The notes: generated by a model not told the origin, from the letters alone. 64,000 nucleotides of DNA from Calliopum simillimum (GCA_951812925.1 OX638369.1:64060228-64124227); one strand, 5' to 3'. Positions 22,737 to 33,459 are shown, numbered from the stretch's first letter. Numbers and translations: made by a program.

Positions 22737-23573
22737 AAATATCTCTAAAAAAAAAACATTTTTACAAAATCTTTACTAGTCGTTTTAAAACATCATTTTG
22801 TTAAAGCCTTTTTTACGTTTAATTTCTTAGGTGGTTCACTTGAGATATTTTTGCCCATATGAAACATAGATTATATCAAAGTGCTCGTTTGGATCGTGGC
22901 TATAGGTAAAAAGGCATAAATCCACCTCTAGGGTGATTTCTATTGAGCATAGTTTCATAAAATGCGAAAAATATCACTTTTTTAGAAATTTTGTGCCCTT
23001 ACTTGCTTAAAATGCATCCAAAAGCACTGATTGGGGAGTAAAAGAGTAGATATGGACGAGACGAACAAATCTACACCACCAAATGCTATAAAACTCAGTT
23101 AACTTATGAGATATATCGAAAAAACCACATAATTCAAGGTGCAAAATTCAAACGGCCTTTTCTCGAAAACTAGAGCCAACTTGAACAAACTGAGCCAAAT
23201 GGTCTTTTATTTTGGCCTATATTTTCACCCCGCAGCGTCAGATCCGAGTAAACTTTTGGCGACCAAATTTTGTTCCACAGTGTTATCTGTCAAAAAGTAT
23301 GTGCTGTTTAAAATATACCGTGTAGTTTGACATTTTGCTTGGTGAAAAATACCGGGCCTCAGAAATATTGCCCTTTAGAAAAAAAATTATTAATTTTTTC
23401 AAAATTTCTCAGGAACTGACGTCATGTCGTAGTCGGCCATCTTAAATCGTGTAAAACTCGTCTGGAAGTGCTTTTGGTTATTCGTGAAAAGTTCGATTCA
23501 AACGAACTTCCAGAAGAGCCTTAGGCGAATCTTTTTTTATTCGTTTTGGACCCTTTTTGTGAAATTTTTTGTT
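22737..23573. other. non-coding stretch, nothing recognised
   Basis: AT-rich sequence without tandem or inverted repeats that I could see. It ends at the first, diverged unit of the minisatellite. Confidence 0.4.
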
Positions 23574-24190
23574 TTTGCACTATTCGATGGCGAAAGGCCG
23601 ACAATATATTTTGCACATAATAACCAGAGTTGGCTCCTCTAAGTGACCGATTTCGGTCCAGTTTTGAAAAAAAATGTTACTGCTCCAATCGATGGGAAAA
23701 GGTCGAAAATATATTTTGGACATGACCAGAGGCGTCCGCGACGCCCCAATTGACCGATTTCGGCCAATTTTTGAAAAAAAATTTTATTGCTCCAATCGAT
23801 GGGGAAAGGTCGAAAATATATTTTGGACATGACCAGAGGCGTCCCCGACTCCACAAGTGACCGATTTCGGCCCATTTTTGAAAAAAATTGTATTGCTCCA
23901 AACGATGGGGAAAGGTCGAAAATAGATTTTAAGCATGAACAGAGGCATCCCCAACCTATTTAAGTGACTGATTTCGGCCCATTTTTGAAAAAAAAATTTA
24001 TTGCTCCAATCGATGGGGAAAGGTCGAAAATAGATTTTGGACGTGACCAGAGGCGTCCCCTACTGCTCTAAGTGACCATTTTGGGCCCGTTTTTGAAATT
24101 AAAATTATTGCTCCAATCGATGGGGAAAGGTCAAAAATAGATTTTGGACATGACCAGAGATGTCTTCGACCCCTTTAAGTAACCGCTTTG
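23574..24190. repeat. minisatellite, about 6 units of 106-108 bp
   Basis: GCTCCAATCGATGGGGAAAG anchors the units at 23682, 23789, 23895, 24003 and 24110, with a diverged leading unit from about 23574. Each unit carries GGTCGAAAATA, TTTTGGACATGACCAGAGG and GACCGATTTCGGCCC. Unit length is very even although the sequences have diverged, so the array is old but has not scrambled. A lone related unit in reverse orientation lies near 57090-57130. Confidence 0.85.
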
Positions 24191-24198
24191 GGTTCTAA

Positions 24199-24340
24199 GA
24201 GTCCAGAAGAGTGTAAGGAGAAATCTTCTGTTGCTCGCGCTGAAGTTTTGTTGCGCAAAACTCGCATGGAAGAGTTGCATATTCATCGCGGAGATGTTTG
24301 ATTTTCAATGATCTTCCAGAAGAGTGTAAGGAGGAATCTT
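24199..24340. repeat. short direct repeat pair
   Basis: CCAGAAGAGTGTAAGGAG plus AAATCTTC near 24201 recurs near 24313 with one change. A CAGCAGCAGC run follows at about 24360. No gene was recognised. Confidence 0.6.
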
Positions 24341-24774
24341 CTTTAACTTTGCTAGGCCGCAGCAGCAGCAAAACACCGATCAACAAAAAAGCAATCCCTG
24401 CAGGACGCCAGCTACACTATGGATTTTCCTTTAAAACACCGGCTACGACATTCGAGTAACTATGTATTTTTTTTTATTTATAAATTAAGTATTGTAACTT
24501 TATTATATATAGTTTTATTCATATTATTTGTCTTATATGTATGTATTTTCTTTTCAAAAAAGTGTTTTCCTTCCATTCTTTTCATTATAAAACTTTAAAA
24601 GTAATATTAGTACATATTTCATGCATAAGTTTAACTATAAGTATAGGCCTATACTTAAAGTAAAGTAAGTAACATACATATGTAAGTAGCGTACGGGGAA
24701 AACTGAACCTTAGCCGGGATGTTTGCAGAGATTGCCCAAATTTTATTTTATTTTATCCGAGGAAGTGTTGTGGG

Positions 24775-24966
24775 AAAGCAATGAGTCTGAGTATAGATAA
24801 TGGATCACATCTTATTGTGGAAACCGACAATGGAAAATGTCTTTAAACACCCTTAAAGTTGATTCCACAAACGTTAGATTTTCAAGAGGACAAAATTTAT
24901 CGCCTGGCAGGTGTGGTAGCTTACACAGAAACCTACATAACTAAAACAACAGTGGAGTGGTGGAGT
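24775..24966 (+). pseudogene. split transposon-like gene, piece 3 (C-terminal tail)
   Basis: In + translation, SLSIDNGSHLIVETDNGKC is followed after a stop by LIPQTLDFQEDKIYRLAGVV, then AYTETYITKTTVEWW. The pattern P-x-TL then YRLAGVV-x-Y resembles the final strand region of ubiquitin-peptidase-like domains and, from memory, the C-termini of the same TE proteins as pieces 1 and 2. The orientation and order (N to C along the + strand) agree with this being the end of that one gene, separated from piece 2 by 4.6 kb of repeats. The match is short and the call is tentative. Confidence 0.3.
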
Positions 24967-25476
24967 TTTAATTTGCTTTTCTTTTATCGATTAGTTTTTT
25001 TTTCGCATTTAAAGTTTCTTTTATATCACGTTTATAGTACCTTTTATTTTGTTTTTAATTTTTTTTTTCTTCTTCTTCCTTTTTTGCCTGTTATTTACTT
25101 ATTTTATTTGGTCTTTCTGAATTAATTTGTTTTTTTTCCTTCCTTCGTTAGTTTTCTACTATTTTTAATTTTCAATAATTTTTTTGTGCCACATGCACTT
25201 TACAGAAAAGTAAATATAGCAGATTGTCAGAATTTGACATTCAGATCAGTGGTCGCTCTTAGGTTCCACTTATGTTCCACATGTCATGAAGTTAGTTGCA
25301 GTTGCAGGGTTGTATTCACATGTGACAGATGTTTAGTTGCATGATTGTTGTGTGAATGTTCCGAATGTTGACGAGATGATGTCATCATTTAAGATGAGAG
25401 GGGAATACAAATTTAGAGTGAAAGGCAGATAATATTAAGATAATTAGGTTAATGTATATAGGGGATATGGCATATA
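24967..25476. other. T-rich non-coding stretch
   Basis: Long pyrimidine-rich run at about 24985-25190 on +. An open frame across it codes a Phe/Leu-rich peptide that merely reflects composition. Nothing else was recognised. Confidence 0.4.
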
Positions 25477-25640
25477 CAGTAGACCCCGCTTAATTGACCC
25501 CCTGTTAATAGACTTCCCCGGATAATTGAAATAAAAAAAGCCTAGTGAAACTGTCCCCAATGAAAAAGGCACCCAAATCCCCTGTTAATTGATTCCCGCT
25601 TAATTGGTTTCCCCGGTTAATTGATAGGAAAAAAATTATA
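25477..25640. mobile_element. single pogo/Tigger-like terminal fragment
   Basis: TA followed by CAGTAGACCCCGCTTAATTG resembles the ends of pogo/Tigger-type elements (CAGT plus a phrase about going negative in base composition, with TA target site). Inside, CCCGCTTAATTG and CCCCGG(A/T)TAATTGA recur three times over 160 bp. The opposite end was not found, so this is one end or an internally deleted relic. Confidence 0.3.
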
Positions 25641-27181
25641 TCCAAATGAAAAATAAATATAAAATACCCCTTTTAAAAGATCAACAATATAAAAAGTTAC
25701 AAAAATTTTACTGATGGAAAAATCTTAACAGTTTTCAATACAGCTCAACAAATTATTAATTTTGCATGGGGCCACGACTTTTAATGCGAATGACAAATTT
25801 TTTAATTTTACTCTAGACAGGCAGCTATGCATTAAAGACAAGTTCAAATTTCTCTTTACATATATAAACTAACATTCTTATTTGTATATTTTGTACATTT
25901 ATTTTGAGTATCATGCCTAACACTGAATTTACTGTAGATTCGATAATCTTAAGGATTACGGTAGTACTATTATTGAGTTTAAAATTATTGGATCTGAGCT
26001 AAGGTCAGCATACAAATCAATAATAGATTTCGCCAAAAATCCATTTAAAGAGATCATATCCGAATATAAATTAAAAAAAAATGTCAATTTAGGGAGAAAT
26101 ATAATTCTTTTGGGAAAGTTTACAATTAACATTGATTTACATTTTGCCAATATTAAACAATTTAAACTACTATGTACTTTTAATATGAAATTTTCGTGCA
26201 TATATGCTTAATACTGATGCATATAAGAAATTATCTCTCTTAGAAAATAATTTTCTTATTTTCATTTACAGTTTATAAGAAACACTGACATAAGAAAGAA
26301 ATTTTGTACATTCGAAACATTAATTAAGAAATTGTACAAGAGAAAAAAACGAATGCCACACAAGTGGATAGTAAGAGTACTACACTTTGGGAAACACTGT
26401 TATAATACATGCAAATACTTTGATAGTCGTGGAATTCATTAGAAAAGCAGAAATGAAAATAAGGAAACGAGTTCGATTTGAAAATTTGTTGTCGCTTCCT
26501 TTGAAAGTCGCGGCAGGCAAATCCAATTTAATAGAATAGGAAATTACTCAAGTTGATTCACGTTAAAAGTCAGTGGAAATTAATGTGCTGTGGTCGATGG
26601 GACACTTATGAAATGTGGAAGATTTCGTTAACTTAAATTTATAATACATAATTCTATTCGTTGACAGCAAAATATACTGTGCAGTTTTGTATTTAAAAAG
26701 ACGAGTGGAATTGAAAATAGATTAAAAGAATATTTATGCATATGTATGTGATGCTCCACAAGAAAAGAACCTTACCTTTACAAGATTCAAAACTGTTTGC
26801 TTTGCATTTTCTAAAAACACATATTGTTTTGAATTAAATCACACCGCAGTCAGCGGAATAATTCCAAAAACTGACTGTGTTGTGGCATTTTGAAATCGTA
26901 AAATGATAAACTCAAGATTGCAGATATCGAAGTTCAAAATTCGTCAATTTTTATAGACATTCCCGAAATAAGAGAAGCTAATTAGGAAACGAAATGCCTA
27001 TTTTCTAAAAAGATTTTTTGTGTAGATTTCAAATCTGTTGTTTTTTGGCTTAAAAAAATCCGAAATTAGATTGGACTTTATATTTTTCATGTATTAATTT
27101 TATTCCCTTTATGTATCAAATCTAATCCGAAATATGATAAGATTTAGTATTTATACAGATCAATTTAGAAGTAAGGTTAGT
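25641..27181. other. non-coding stretch, nothing recognised
   Basis: AT-rich sequence, only short frames, no visible repeats or element ends. Confidence 0.4.
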
Positions 27182-28009
27182 TTTCAAATGGTTCAGATCG
27201 ATCCCGACCGATAGTATCACCTCTCTTCAGTTTTGGTTCTGTTACGTCTTTAGGGTTTCCCATTCTATTTTTTCGCAAAGTTCCACATAAATGTGTTCGA
27301 TGACTCAGCAATGCATTTGCCAAAGAAATAGATGTGTAAAAGTTATCTTTTACTATAGATCTTCCTCAGCAAGATCTAAAACTATTTGAGTGCTATGAGA
27401 AACATCAGGTGTGGGTTGTCCTCTTCTTGCGGAATCATCACTTTTTCCGGCATATACAGAACTGTAACCAAGTGGGTCACAAAGTTTGTATATTTTGACT
27501 CCATACTTATGTGCTTTGCCTGGATTATATTGCGTGAATATGGGTCTATCTCTCCAAGGAATTATACTAGCATCCACCGCCAAAATCTCACCTGGTATTC
27601 TGGCTCCAATAAAATTTCGTTCCATTAGTTCCAACAATTCACCAACCTTTTGCGATAACTGAAATCTGTTCCTTGATTTAATTTTTGGTACAAAAAAATT
27701 TTTTATAAAAATCATCCTTGTTTCAATACATTTGAATTGAAGGAAGCTTTACAATACCCATATTTGTACATTCGTTGCTTCCCATTTGGTCAAGCGACAA
27801 CTGCGACTCTCACGATTATCAGAAATTTTTTTGCTAGCACTCAAGTCGGTATATTTCACTATTAACTCATAAATTTCATCCGTAACCTTAACACTGTAAA
27901 TATCTGCTGGCTTTACAGAGTTGGACTTATCTCTAGTGCAGCAGCGGTGTCGGTGTATGCAAATGTTTTTAAAGAGCTTCCACTTACTGTTCTCCAGGCA
28001 ATACCACAA
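27182..28009 (-). pseudogene. piggyBac-family transposase relic
   Basis: Read on minus, the segments come in the order of a piggyBac (DDE_Tnp_1_7) transposase. They are IYELIVKYTDLSASKKI and LTKWEATNVQ; then MGIVKLPSIQMY and NKDDFYKKFF; then ILAVDASIIPWRDRPIF with QYNPGKAHKYGVKIYKLCD (first catalytic Asp in VDA) and YAGKSDD; then, after two stops and a frame change near 27350, VKDNFYTSISLANALLSHR (second catalytic Asp) and GTLRKNRMGNPKDVTEPKL. The enzyme would cut and paste DNA at TTAA sites. The N-terminal acidic region and the C-terminal Cys-rich domain are missing, as are recognisable ends, and the frame is broken at least three times. It is dead. Confidence 0.85.
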
Positions 28010-28786
28010 TCACTATCATCTTCCAACCAACCAATTCAGTAGCTACTTAGATGACGAAATAAAATTTATTCAGTAAAAATTTTCTTTTTAGAACAAATAA
28101 AACACAAGCTACTTACATACTTGAATAAATTTGAAAAGCATATTCAAATGTTTTCAAGAAACCTGCGGTACACATGGTACTAAGATAATATCATATCATT
28201 TATTCGTCATCTGAATCGCCGGATGCCACTCTATATGAGTCGCACAGAGGCCAATGTAAATAGGTCCATTTTTTAATTTTCTCTGATTTTTGCAAATTTC
28301 GGAAGAATAAATAATGTTCTCCTCGGTTATTTCTAGGTCAAAAAGCCCTTTTTCTTATAGCATCTGAATATTTTGAAGTATAATTTCAGAAGAATTTTAA
28401 AAATAAGCAAAAGTAAAAACACAAATTTTCTCAATTTCAGTTTTATGGACTTACCCGCATTGGCTTCTGAACGACTCATAGATGTATATTTTATGTGTAT
28501 GGTGGCACTGTGGTCAAATATTTTCAACAAACCTGCGGTGAACAAGGTACTCAGAAAGCGCAGTCAGCACAAAATTTTAGCTTTTACAACAACTTCAAAC
28601 TCCCCGAAGGACAACAATCACAAAAGCTATTTTTTGTTGCTTTTTTTGTGGCTCGTTTACAACATTTCAACAAGTTTTAAAATTTGTGAGACCTACAACA
28701 CACATGAATAATTGTATGTTGTTTTTTTATGCGAAACAACAAAAACAATTTTTCAAAAATATTTAAAAAAAAAACATTTTGAATCG
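28010..28786. repeat. old repeat block, partly shared with the hAT MITE at 54.1 kb
   Basis: AAACCTGCGGT(A/G)-AC-A-GGTACT occurs near 28160 and again near 28530. The stretch 28552-28690 (GCGCAGTCAGC, TTTTACAACAACTTCAAA, TTTTTGTGGCTCGTT) matches 54094-54235 closely in the same orientation. This is presumably another, decayed copy of that MITE family without preserved ends. Confidence 0.6.
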
Positions 28787-28794
28787 CTTATTAG

Positions 28795-29610
28795 TAGAGT
28801 CCGACCGATTAATCGGCTTCGGCCAGATTCGGCCAAAAAAACGCCTTCGGCCTCACATTCGGCCTTCGGCCTAAAATAAGCCGAAGGTTTGGCCGAAGCC
28901 GAATGTTTGTAACTTTAATTAAAAAAGAAATTATTTCTTCTCAAACAAAAATGTTAAAAAGTCAAAATACTACTAAGACAGAAATTTTGAAATTTCTGCA
29001 TCAAAATTATGCTGAAAAAAATATAACAGATAATATGTTTATCGAAATTGAAGGATCTACACCTTCCTGTTCAAATTCAGCCGCTTCCAATGGAAACCAA
29101 TACCCAAAAGATGATCTGTGGGATTCGCACGATAAAATGCCTTTGACTGGGACCGAAGAAGCAGCTTCTGACCACGTTCGTTTGCCTTTTGAGGAACAAT
29201 TAGCTTGTTATTTAAAGGAACCTTTGCAGTTGAGGACCACGGATATATATCATTATTGGGCCTGCAGTCCATATATTCATTTACGACCAGTATCCCAAAA
29301 ATTTTTGTCAGCTCCTCCTACAAGTGTCCCAAGTGAACAATTGTTCAGTGCTGCGGGTCAAATATATGCTGACCGAAGAGCCAATCTTCATGGAGAAAAT
29401 GCAGAAAAACTGCTTTTTCTAGCTTACAACATTAGGTTATTTAATTTTTATTATTAACTATTTATTTTTATTTAAGAACTAATATAAAAAAGTAGTACAA
29501 AAAATAAGTGTTACAAATATAATGGAACCTTCGGCTTCGGCCGAAGGTTATAAAAAATCCGATTAATCGGCTTCGGCTTCGGCCAAAAAGTCACCTTCGG
29601 TCGGACACTA
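28795..29610 (+). mobile_element. hAT element, internally deleted, with exact 8-bp target duplication
   Basis: The terminal inverted repeats start TAGAGTCCGACCG on the left and, in complement, TAGTGTCCGACCG on the right. Both sides are flanked by CTTATTAG (28787-28794 and 29611-29618), an exact 8-bp duplication as made by hAT transposases. The subterminal regions are crowded with GGCCGAAG/CTTCGGCC motifs in both orientations, likely transposase binding sites. Only the C-terminal part of the transposase gene is present inside. Confidence 0.9.
28903..29457 (+). CDS. hAT transposase C-terminal remnant (hATC dimerisation region), 184 aa
   Basis: An open frame of 184 codons ends at TAA. Residues about 110-180 carry the hAT C-terminal dimerisation signature: YWACSPYIHLRPVSQKFL, then APPTSVPSEQLFSAAGQIY, then DRRANLHGENAEKLLFL. 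The upstream part (SQTKMLKSQNTTKTEILKF) is a polar linker with a Ser-rich stretch. The BED zinc finger and the catalytic RNase-H-fold core are absent, so it cannot transpose DNA; a dimerising fragment might interfere with a full-length enzyme. The frame being open although the element is deleted suggests youth or a deletion product fixed before mobilisation. Whether it is expressed is unknown. Confidence 0.75.
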   Translation: MFVTLIKKEIISSQTKMLKSQNTTKTEILKFLHQNYAEKNITDNMFIEIEGSTPSCSNSAASNGNQYPKDDLWDSHDKMPLTGTEEAASDHVRLPFEEQLACYLKEPLQLRTTDIYHYWACSPYIHLRPVSQKFLSAPPTSVPSEQLFSAAGQIYADRRANLHGENAEKLLFLAYNIRLFNFYY

Positions 29611-29642
29611 CTTATTAGCAATCAAAAAAATAAACATAATAA

Positions 29643-30006
29643 GAAACTAGTAAGGGTGTAACCTTTGGCCTGGCCAAAAAATAAATGCCCCACACTGCAG
29701 TACTTTGAAAATTTTGCTCATATGGGAGGTGTCCGAGCTCGTATAGTTTTAGCTCAGAGCGTGCATTTATAGTCCTTAGTATTTGAGTGAAATTTTATGT
29801 GATTATCTCAAAAAAACTCTTTCCGTTTACCGATTTTGCTCATTTTCAATCCCACGAACTAACTTTGACGACGGAGATAGTGCACCAAATTTCATTGAAT
29901 TATCTTGCTCAGTTTTCCCAAAAAATGTATTTCCACACACAGCCAAACAGACGGACATGTCTATATCGACTCAGGACGTGACGCTGATCAAGAATATATA
30001 TGAAGC
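29643..30006 (+). repeat. dispersed repeat D, copy 1
   Basis: Begins GAAACTAGTAAGGGTGTAAC, then CCTTTGGCCTGGCCAAA, and includes ATATGGGAGGTG and TATCTCAAAAAA. It ends in a CAGACGGACATG...CTGATCAAGAATATATAT tail. The same order is found at 43131 and 49023 (+) and, in complement, at 38134. It is non-coding. Similar GCCACGCCC/ATCTCAAAAA repeats are, from memory, common in fly genomes. Confidence 0.75.
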
Positions 30007-30983
30007 ACTCCATGCCAAGTGTACCAGCTCAAAATTTTTTTTTCTCCGATTTCGTTCAAATTTGCCAATATGGTAGATCCGGTGTGCAAGAACAACAATC
30101 TGAGAAGATTTGGTGCTAGTATCATTTGTTGTTAAAATACAGGGTGTTGAAGTTGGCGTTTTTAGTCATTTTTATGAAAAGGGTGTTTTTTCAAAAATTT
30201 ATAGCTTACATTAAAGTTTATAAACTGATAAATCTGTGTTACTGGTCCTATTCATTTTGAAGTGTTCATTTTATAAAAAAATATTTCTTGGTGAAAAAAA
30301 TACTTTTGAAGTTTTTTTAAAAAGCTCCCTTTGATTTTTTTTAAAAGTACTTTAAATTAAAGCATTATTTATAAGCTTTAAAATGATATATTGTATGACT
30401 CCAGATGGGATTCGGACGATAAATGGGAGTTTTTGGCTTTTGAACGCCCGCGGAAGGCAAAAATCTTTTTTTACTCAAGAGGAAAGCTTCTTGTGTACTG
30501 GCCAAAAAATGCTTAGAATCGTCCAAGAAATACGTGTGATTTTTTTTTGGATTTTTCGATTTATATTGAAAAATTGTGGGTTCTATTTTTTTTTATTTAA
30601 AAAAAAAAAAAAAAAAAAAAAACTATTCAAAACTCATTCAAGATAAAAACATATTCGGAAAGTTTTCAAGTCTATTAAGTATTTACTGAACAATAGCAAA
30701 TGCAAGAAAAAAAACTCACGAAAGTTCTACTGTACAAAACACATAGAAAAATTAAAATTTTGAAAAAATTTAAACGCCAAAAAATTTCTGATCCTTAAAC
30801 GTATCCGATAAGGGGAAAAAAAATTTTCATTTCGAAAAGTCCGTTTTAGATGGCTCAGTTGAAAAAATTTGACTCATATACATATGTTTTTTAATGATAC
30901 AATGTTTTTTAAAGGAGTTATTATTTTAGTTCAAAATTTTCGTAGAAAAAAAATTCTTTTCAAGAAGCATATTCATCTTACCC
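30007..30983. other. non-coding stretch with long A-tract
   Basis: AT-rich; an A-tract of about 20 bases lies at 30600-30621. Frames through it are poly-Phe/Lys artefacts. No element ends were recognised. Confidence 0.45.
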
Positions 30984-31736
30984 TAGTGGTGGGAACTATC
31001 GAATAAAAATATCGAGTTATTCGATAGTTTGCAAAAATTCATTCATTCGATTGTTTTGAAAAAATCATTCATGAACGATTTTTAGTAATGAGCGAAAACG
31101 ATTGAATGAAAAAATCATTCATGAACGATTTTTAGTAATGAACGAAAATGATTGAATTCTGTTGTTTTTAGCTATGAATAAGTAATGAACGAAAACGATT
31201 GAATTGATTTTGTTTCACTCTATGGCTTTTCCAGAGCTTTCTCCAAGGCTGGCCAAATCATTAACGACAGAAGAAATAGGCTAAAAGGGCAAAAGTTGGA
31301 TCAAATTATTTTAACAGCAATCTTGGCTTTCAATAGTTTACTTTAGTTTTTTAACTTTTTAAGAAAAATGTATTTGTTTTAGTCACTACGATTTTTTTCA
31401 TTAAAAATTTGAATTCAATGTATTAAATATACTTAATAAATTAGCTAAGTGAATTTAATAAATTTTGAATAAAATAATTCAACAAAAAAATTTAATATAC
31501 TTTAGGTCATATTTTCTTAAGTTTTCGGCTATACATTTAATACTAAATAAGTATATACAGTTTTTTAAAATCCTTAGTGCCTTATTTTAGTAAATGATAT
31601 AAATTCTAAATGAGGGAATTCGCCAGAAAATTTCATTCAGTAAAATCGTTCATGAACGAAAAACATCATTCGATAGTCAAACTCATTCTGTTACTATCTA
31701 TCGATAGTCGAAATCATTCGATAGTTCCCATCACTA
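30984..31736. mobile_element. hAT-type MITE, 753 bp
   Basis: The ends are TAGTGGTGGGAACTATCGA and, in complement, TAGTGATGGGAACTATCGA. They are flanked by TCTTACCC (30976-30983) and TATTACCC (31737-31744), an 8-bp target duplication with one mismatch. The TAGTGATGGGAAC end type is characteristic of a hAT group. Inside are two 50-bp tandem units (AAAATCATTCATGAACGA plus TTTTTAGTAATGA, about 31060-31160) and several ATTCGATAGT motifs. No transposase is encoded. Confidence 0.85.
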
Positions 31737-31847
31737 TATTACCCCCATGGTTTATTGAAAAAATTTTGAAAAAAATTTTTTGCAGATTACATTTCCGGTA
31801 GACGGTTTGTCGTGGGAAAATTTGTCCCACACTAAAGTACATACATA

Positions 31848-33457
31848 CACTACCGGCCAAAAGTTTAGACTCACCTAAGAATTTTCATGAAATGGAAAGG
31901 AAATACAGTTTTAGTCCATTATTTCTGTTTGTTATCATTAGTTAAGGAAAAAAAATAATTTTCTGTACAAAACATGTCTAAAATTACAAATATTTGTCAG
32001 TATTTCTTTATATTTTTGATTCTTCAATATATCCGCCTTTTGCTCGAAGAATAGCAGCACACACTCTGGGCATTCTTTCAATTAGTTTTTGTAAAGATTC
32101 CGTCGAAATTTGATTCCAATAAGTTTTTAAAAATGTCCAAAGCTGTTTTGAATTGGTTGGTTGCATTTTTCTTACAATTCTGTCCAACTCGTCCCACAAC
32201 AACTCGATCGGTTTACAATCAGGCGACTGAGGAGGCCACTCCATTTATTTAAGGTCTTTCTGCTTTTTTTTAGCGGCTATATAATTTCGACAAAATTTGG
32301 ATGTATGTTTAGGATCGTTATCCTGTTGAAAAACGAAACCGCGCCCCACAATTTTTTTGCCACATGGAAAACGTGCGATTGGAGAATTTTGTGGTATACT
32401 TTTTTGTCCATGATACCCTCAATTTGTACAAGGTCTGTCCATCAAAGCATCCCCAGACCAAGACTGATCCACCCCCATGTTTGACTGTTGGCACTACGTT
32501 TTGATTATTCATACGCTCGCCGACCAATCGACGAACAAACTGTCGGCGTCGTCGGCAAAAATTTTCAAACATCGATTCATCGGTGAACAAGACTTTGGAC
32601 CATTGTTCAACTGTCCAATCTTTATGTTTTTTTGCCCAATTTAATCTTTTCACTTTATTTTGCTTGCGTAGTAAAGGTTTCTTGGCGGCTACACATCCTT
32701 TTAAACCATAATCGCGCAAACGTCGCTTTACCGTTGTAACAGATACTGGTGTTTTCCGCGTGGAGTTGAGTTGTTCGTGAATTTCGGGAGCTGTCATAAC
32801 ACGATTTCTCTTGTTTTCGACACAGATCAACTTATCTTCATGTTTTGTAGTTGATTTAGGCCTCCAAGTACGATGGCGACTCTGATTACCCCCAGTTTCA
32901 AGCTTTCTTTTCAACGCTCTCACGACTGCACTTTGAGGAACATTGGTCTTTGAAGCAATTGTTCGCGTTGAATAACCTTCTTCGCTTAATACCACAATAA
33001 CTGCACGTGTCTCTACACTCAGCTCGGCTTTTCGAACCATTTCTCTACGTACAAAATATAAAATATGTATTTTTCTTCAATTTTTAATAAAATACAGTTA
33101 TTCTCGAATTATGTAAATGACAAACTCGTCAGAACCATTACGATATTCGATATGAAAACTAATTTACTAAACTTTTTAAAAAGAAAAACACAAAATAAAG
33201 GTGAAAAATATGATTTTTTGAGTGAATTTTTGAAGCACAACGACGTTACGCGTGGCACGCACTAAGCACATAATAAGTTTATGCTCGTTCTAGCTATTCC
33301 CTAACCAACAAAACCCACTCCTTTTCATGGTCCGACAAAGAGAATACCCTAACTTGTAGTTTGTTATTGTTATGCTCGCTGGAATTCACTAAGTAGGTTC
33401 TACATTTTGAAAGATTCCAAAATAAAGCAAGTGAGTCTAAACTTTTGGCCGGTAGTG
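31848..33457 (-). mobile_element. Tc1-like DNA transposon, 1610 bp, complete ends
   Basis: Terminal repeats starting CACTACCGGCCAAAAGTT agree for 27 bp between the two ends, and both sides carry the TA duplication (31846-31847, 33458-33459). Length and layout (one gene, short ends) are standard for Tc1-type elements. The transposase gene inside runs on minus and is broken. Perfect ends with a damaged gene mean the copy could still be moved by an enzyme supplied elsewhere. Confidence 0.92.
32008..33040 (-). pseudogene. Tc1-type transposase, frameshifted (DD38E spacing)
   Basis: The minus-strand ATG at 33040 (MVRKAELSVETR) opens a frame with two helix-turn-helix parts (residues 1-50 and about 80-115) and the first catalytic Asp in LFTDES (residue 154), then GGGSVLVWGCF. 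After frame changes between 32420 and 32345 the second Asp appears in FVFQQDNDPKHTS. The frame then has one TAA before EWPPQSPDCKPIELLWDELD, and ends KAKGGYIEESKI-like (RAKGGYIEESKI) at 32008. Counting the stop codon as a residue, 38 residues separate the second Asp from the Glu of PIELLW, instead of 34 as in classical Tc1. At least two frameshifts and one stop make it inactive. Confidence 0.88.
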
Positions 33458-33459
33458 TA

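Noticed and set aside
23639..23901. Overlapping minus-strand frames with repeated WSCPKYIFDL peptides
   Set aside because: The repetition comes from the 107-bp minisatellite in two frames, not from a repeat protein.
24859..25125. 88-codon frame with a hydrophobic C-terminus resembling a membrane anchor
   Set aside because: The C-terminal half is a translated pyrimidine tract. Only the first 30 residues or so have protein-like character and were assigned to the split transposon gene.
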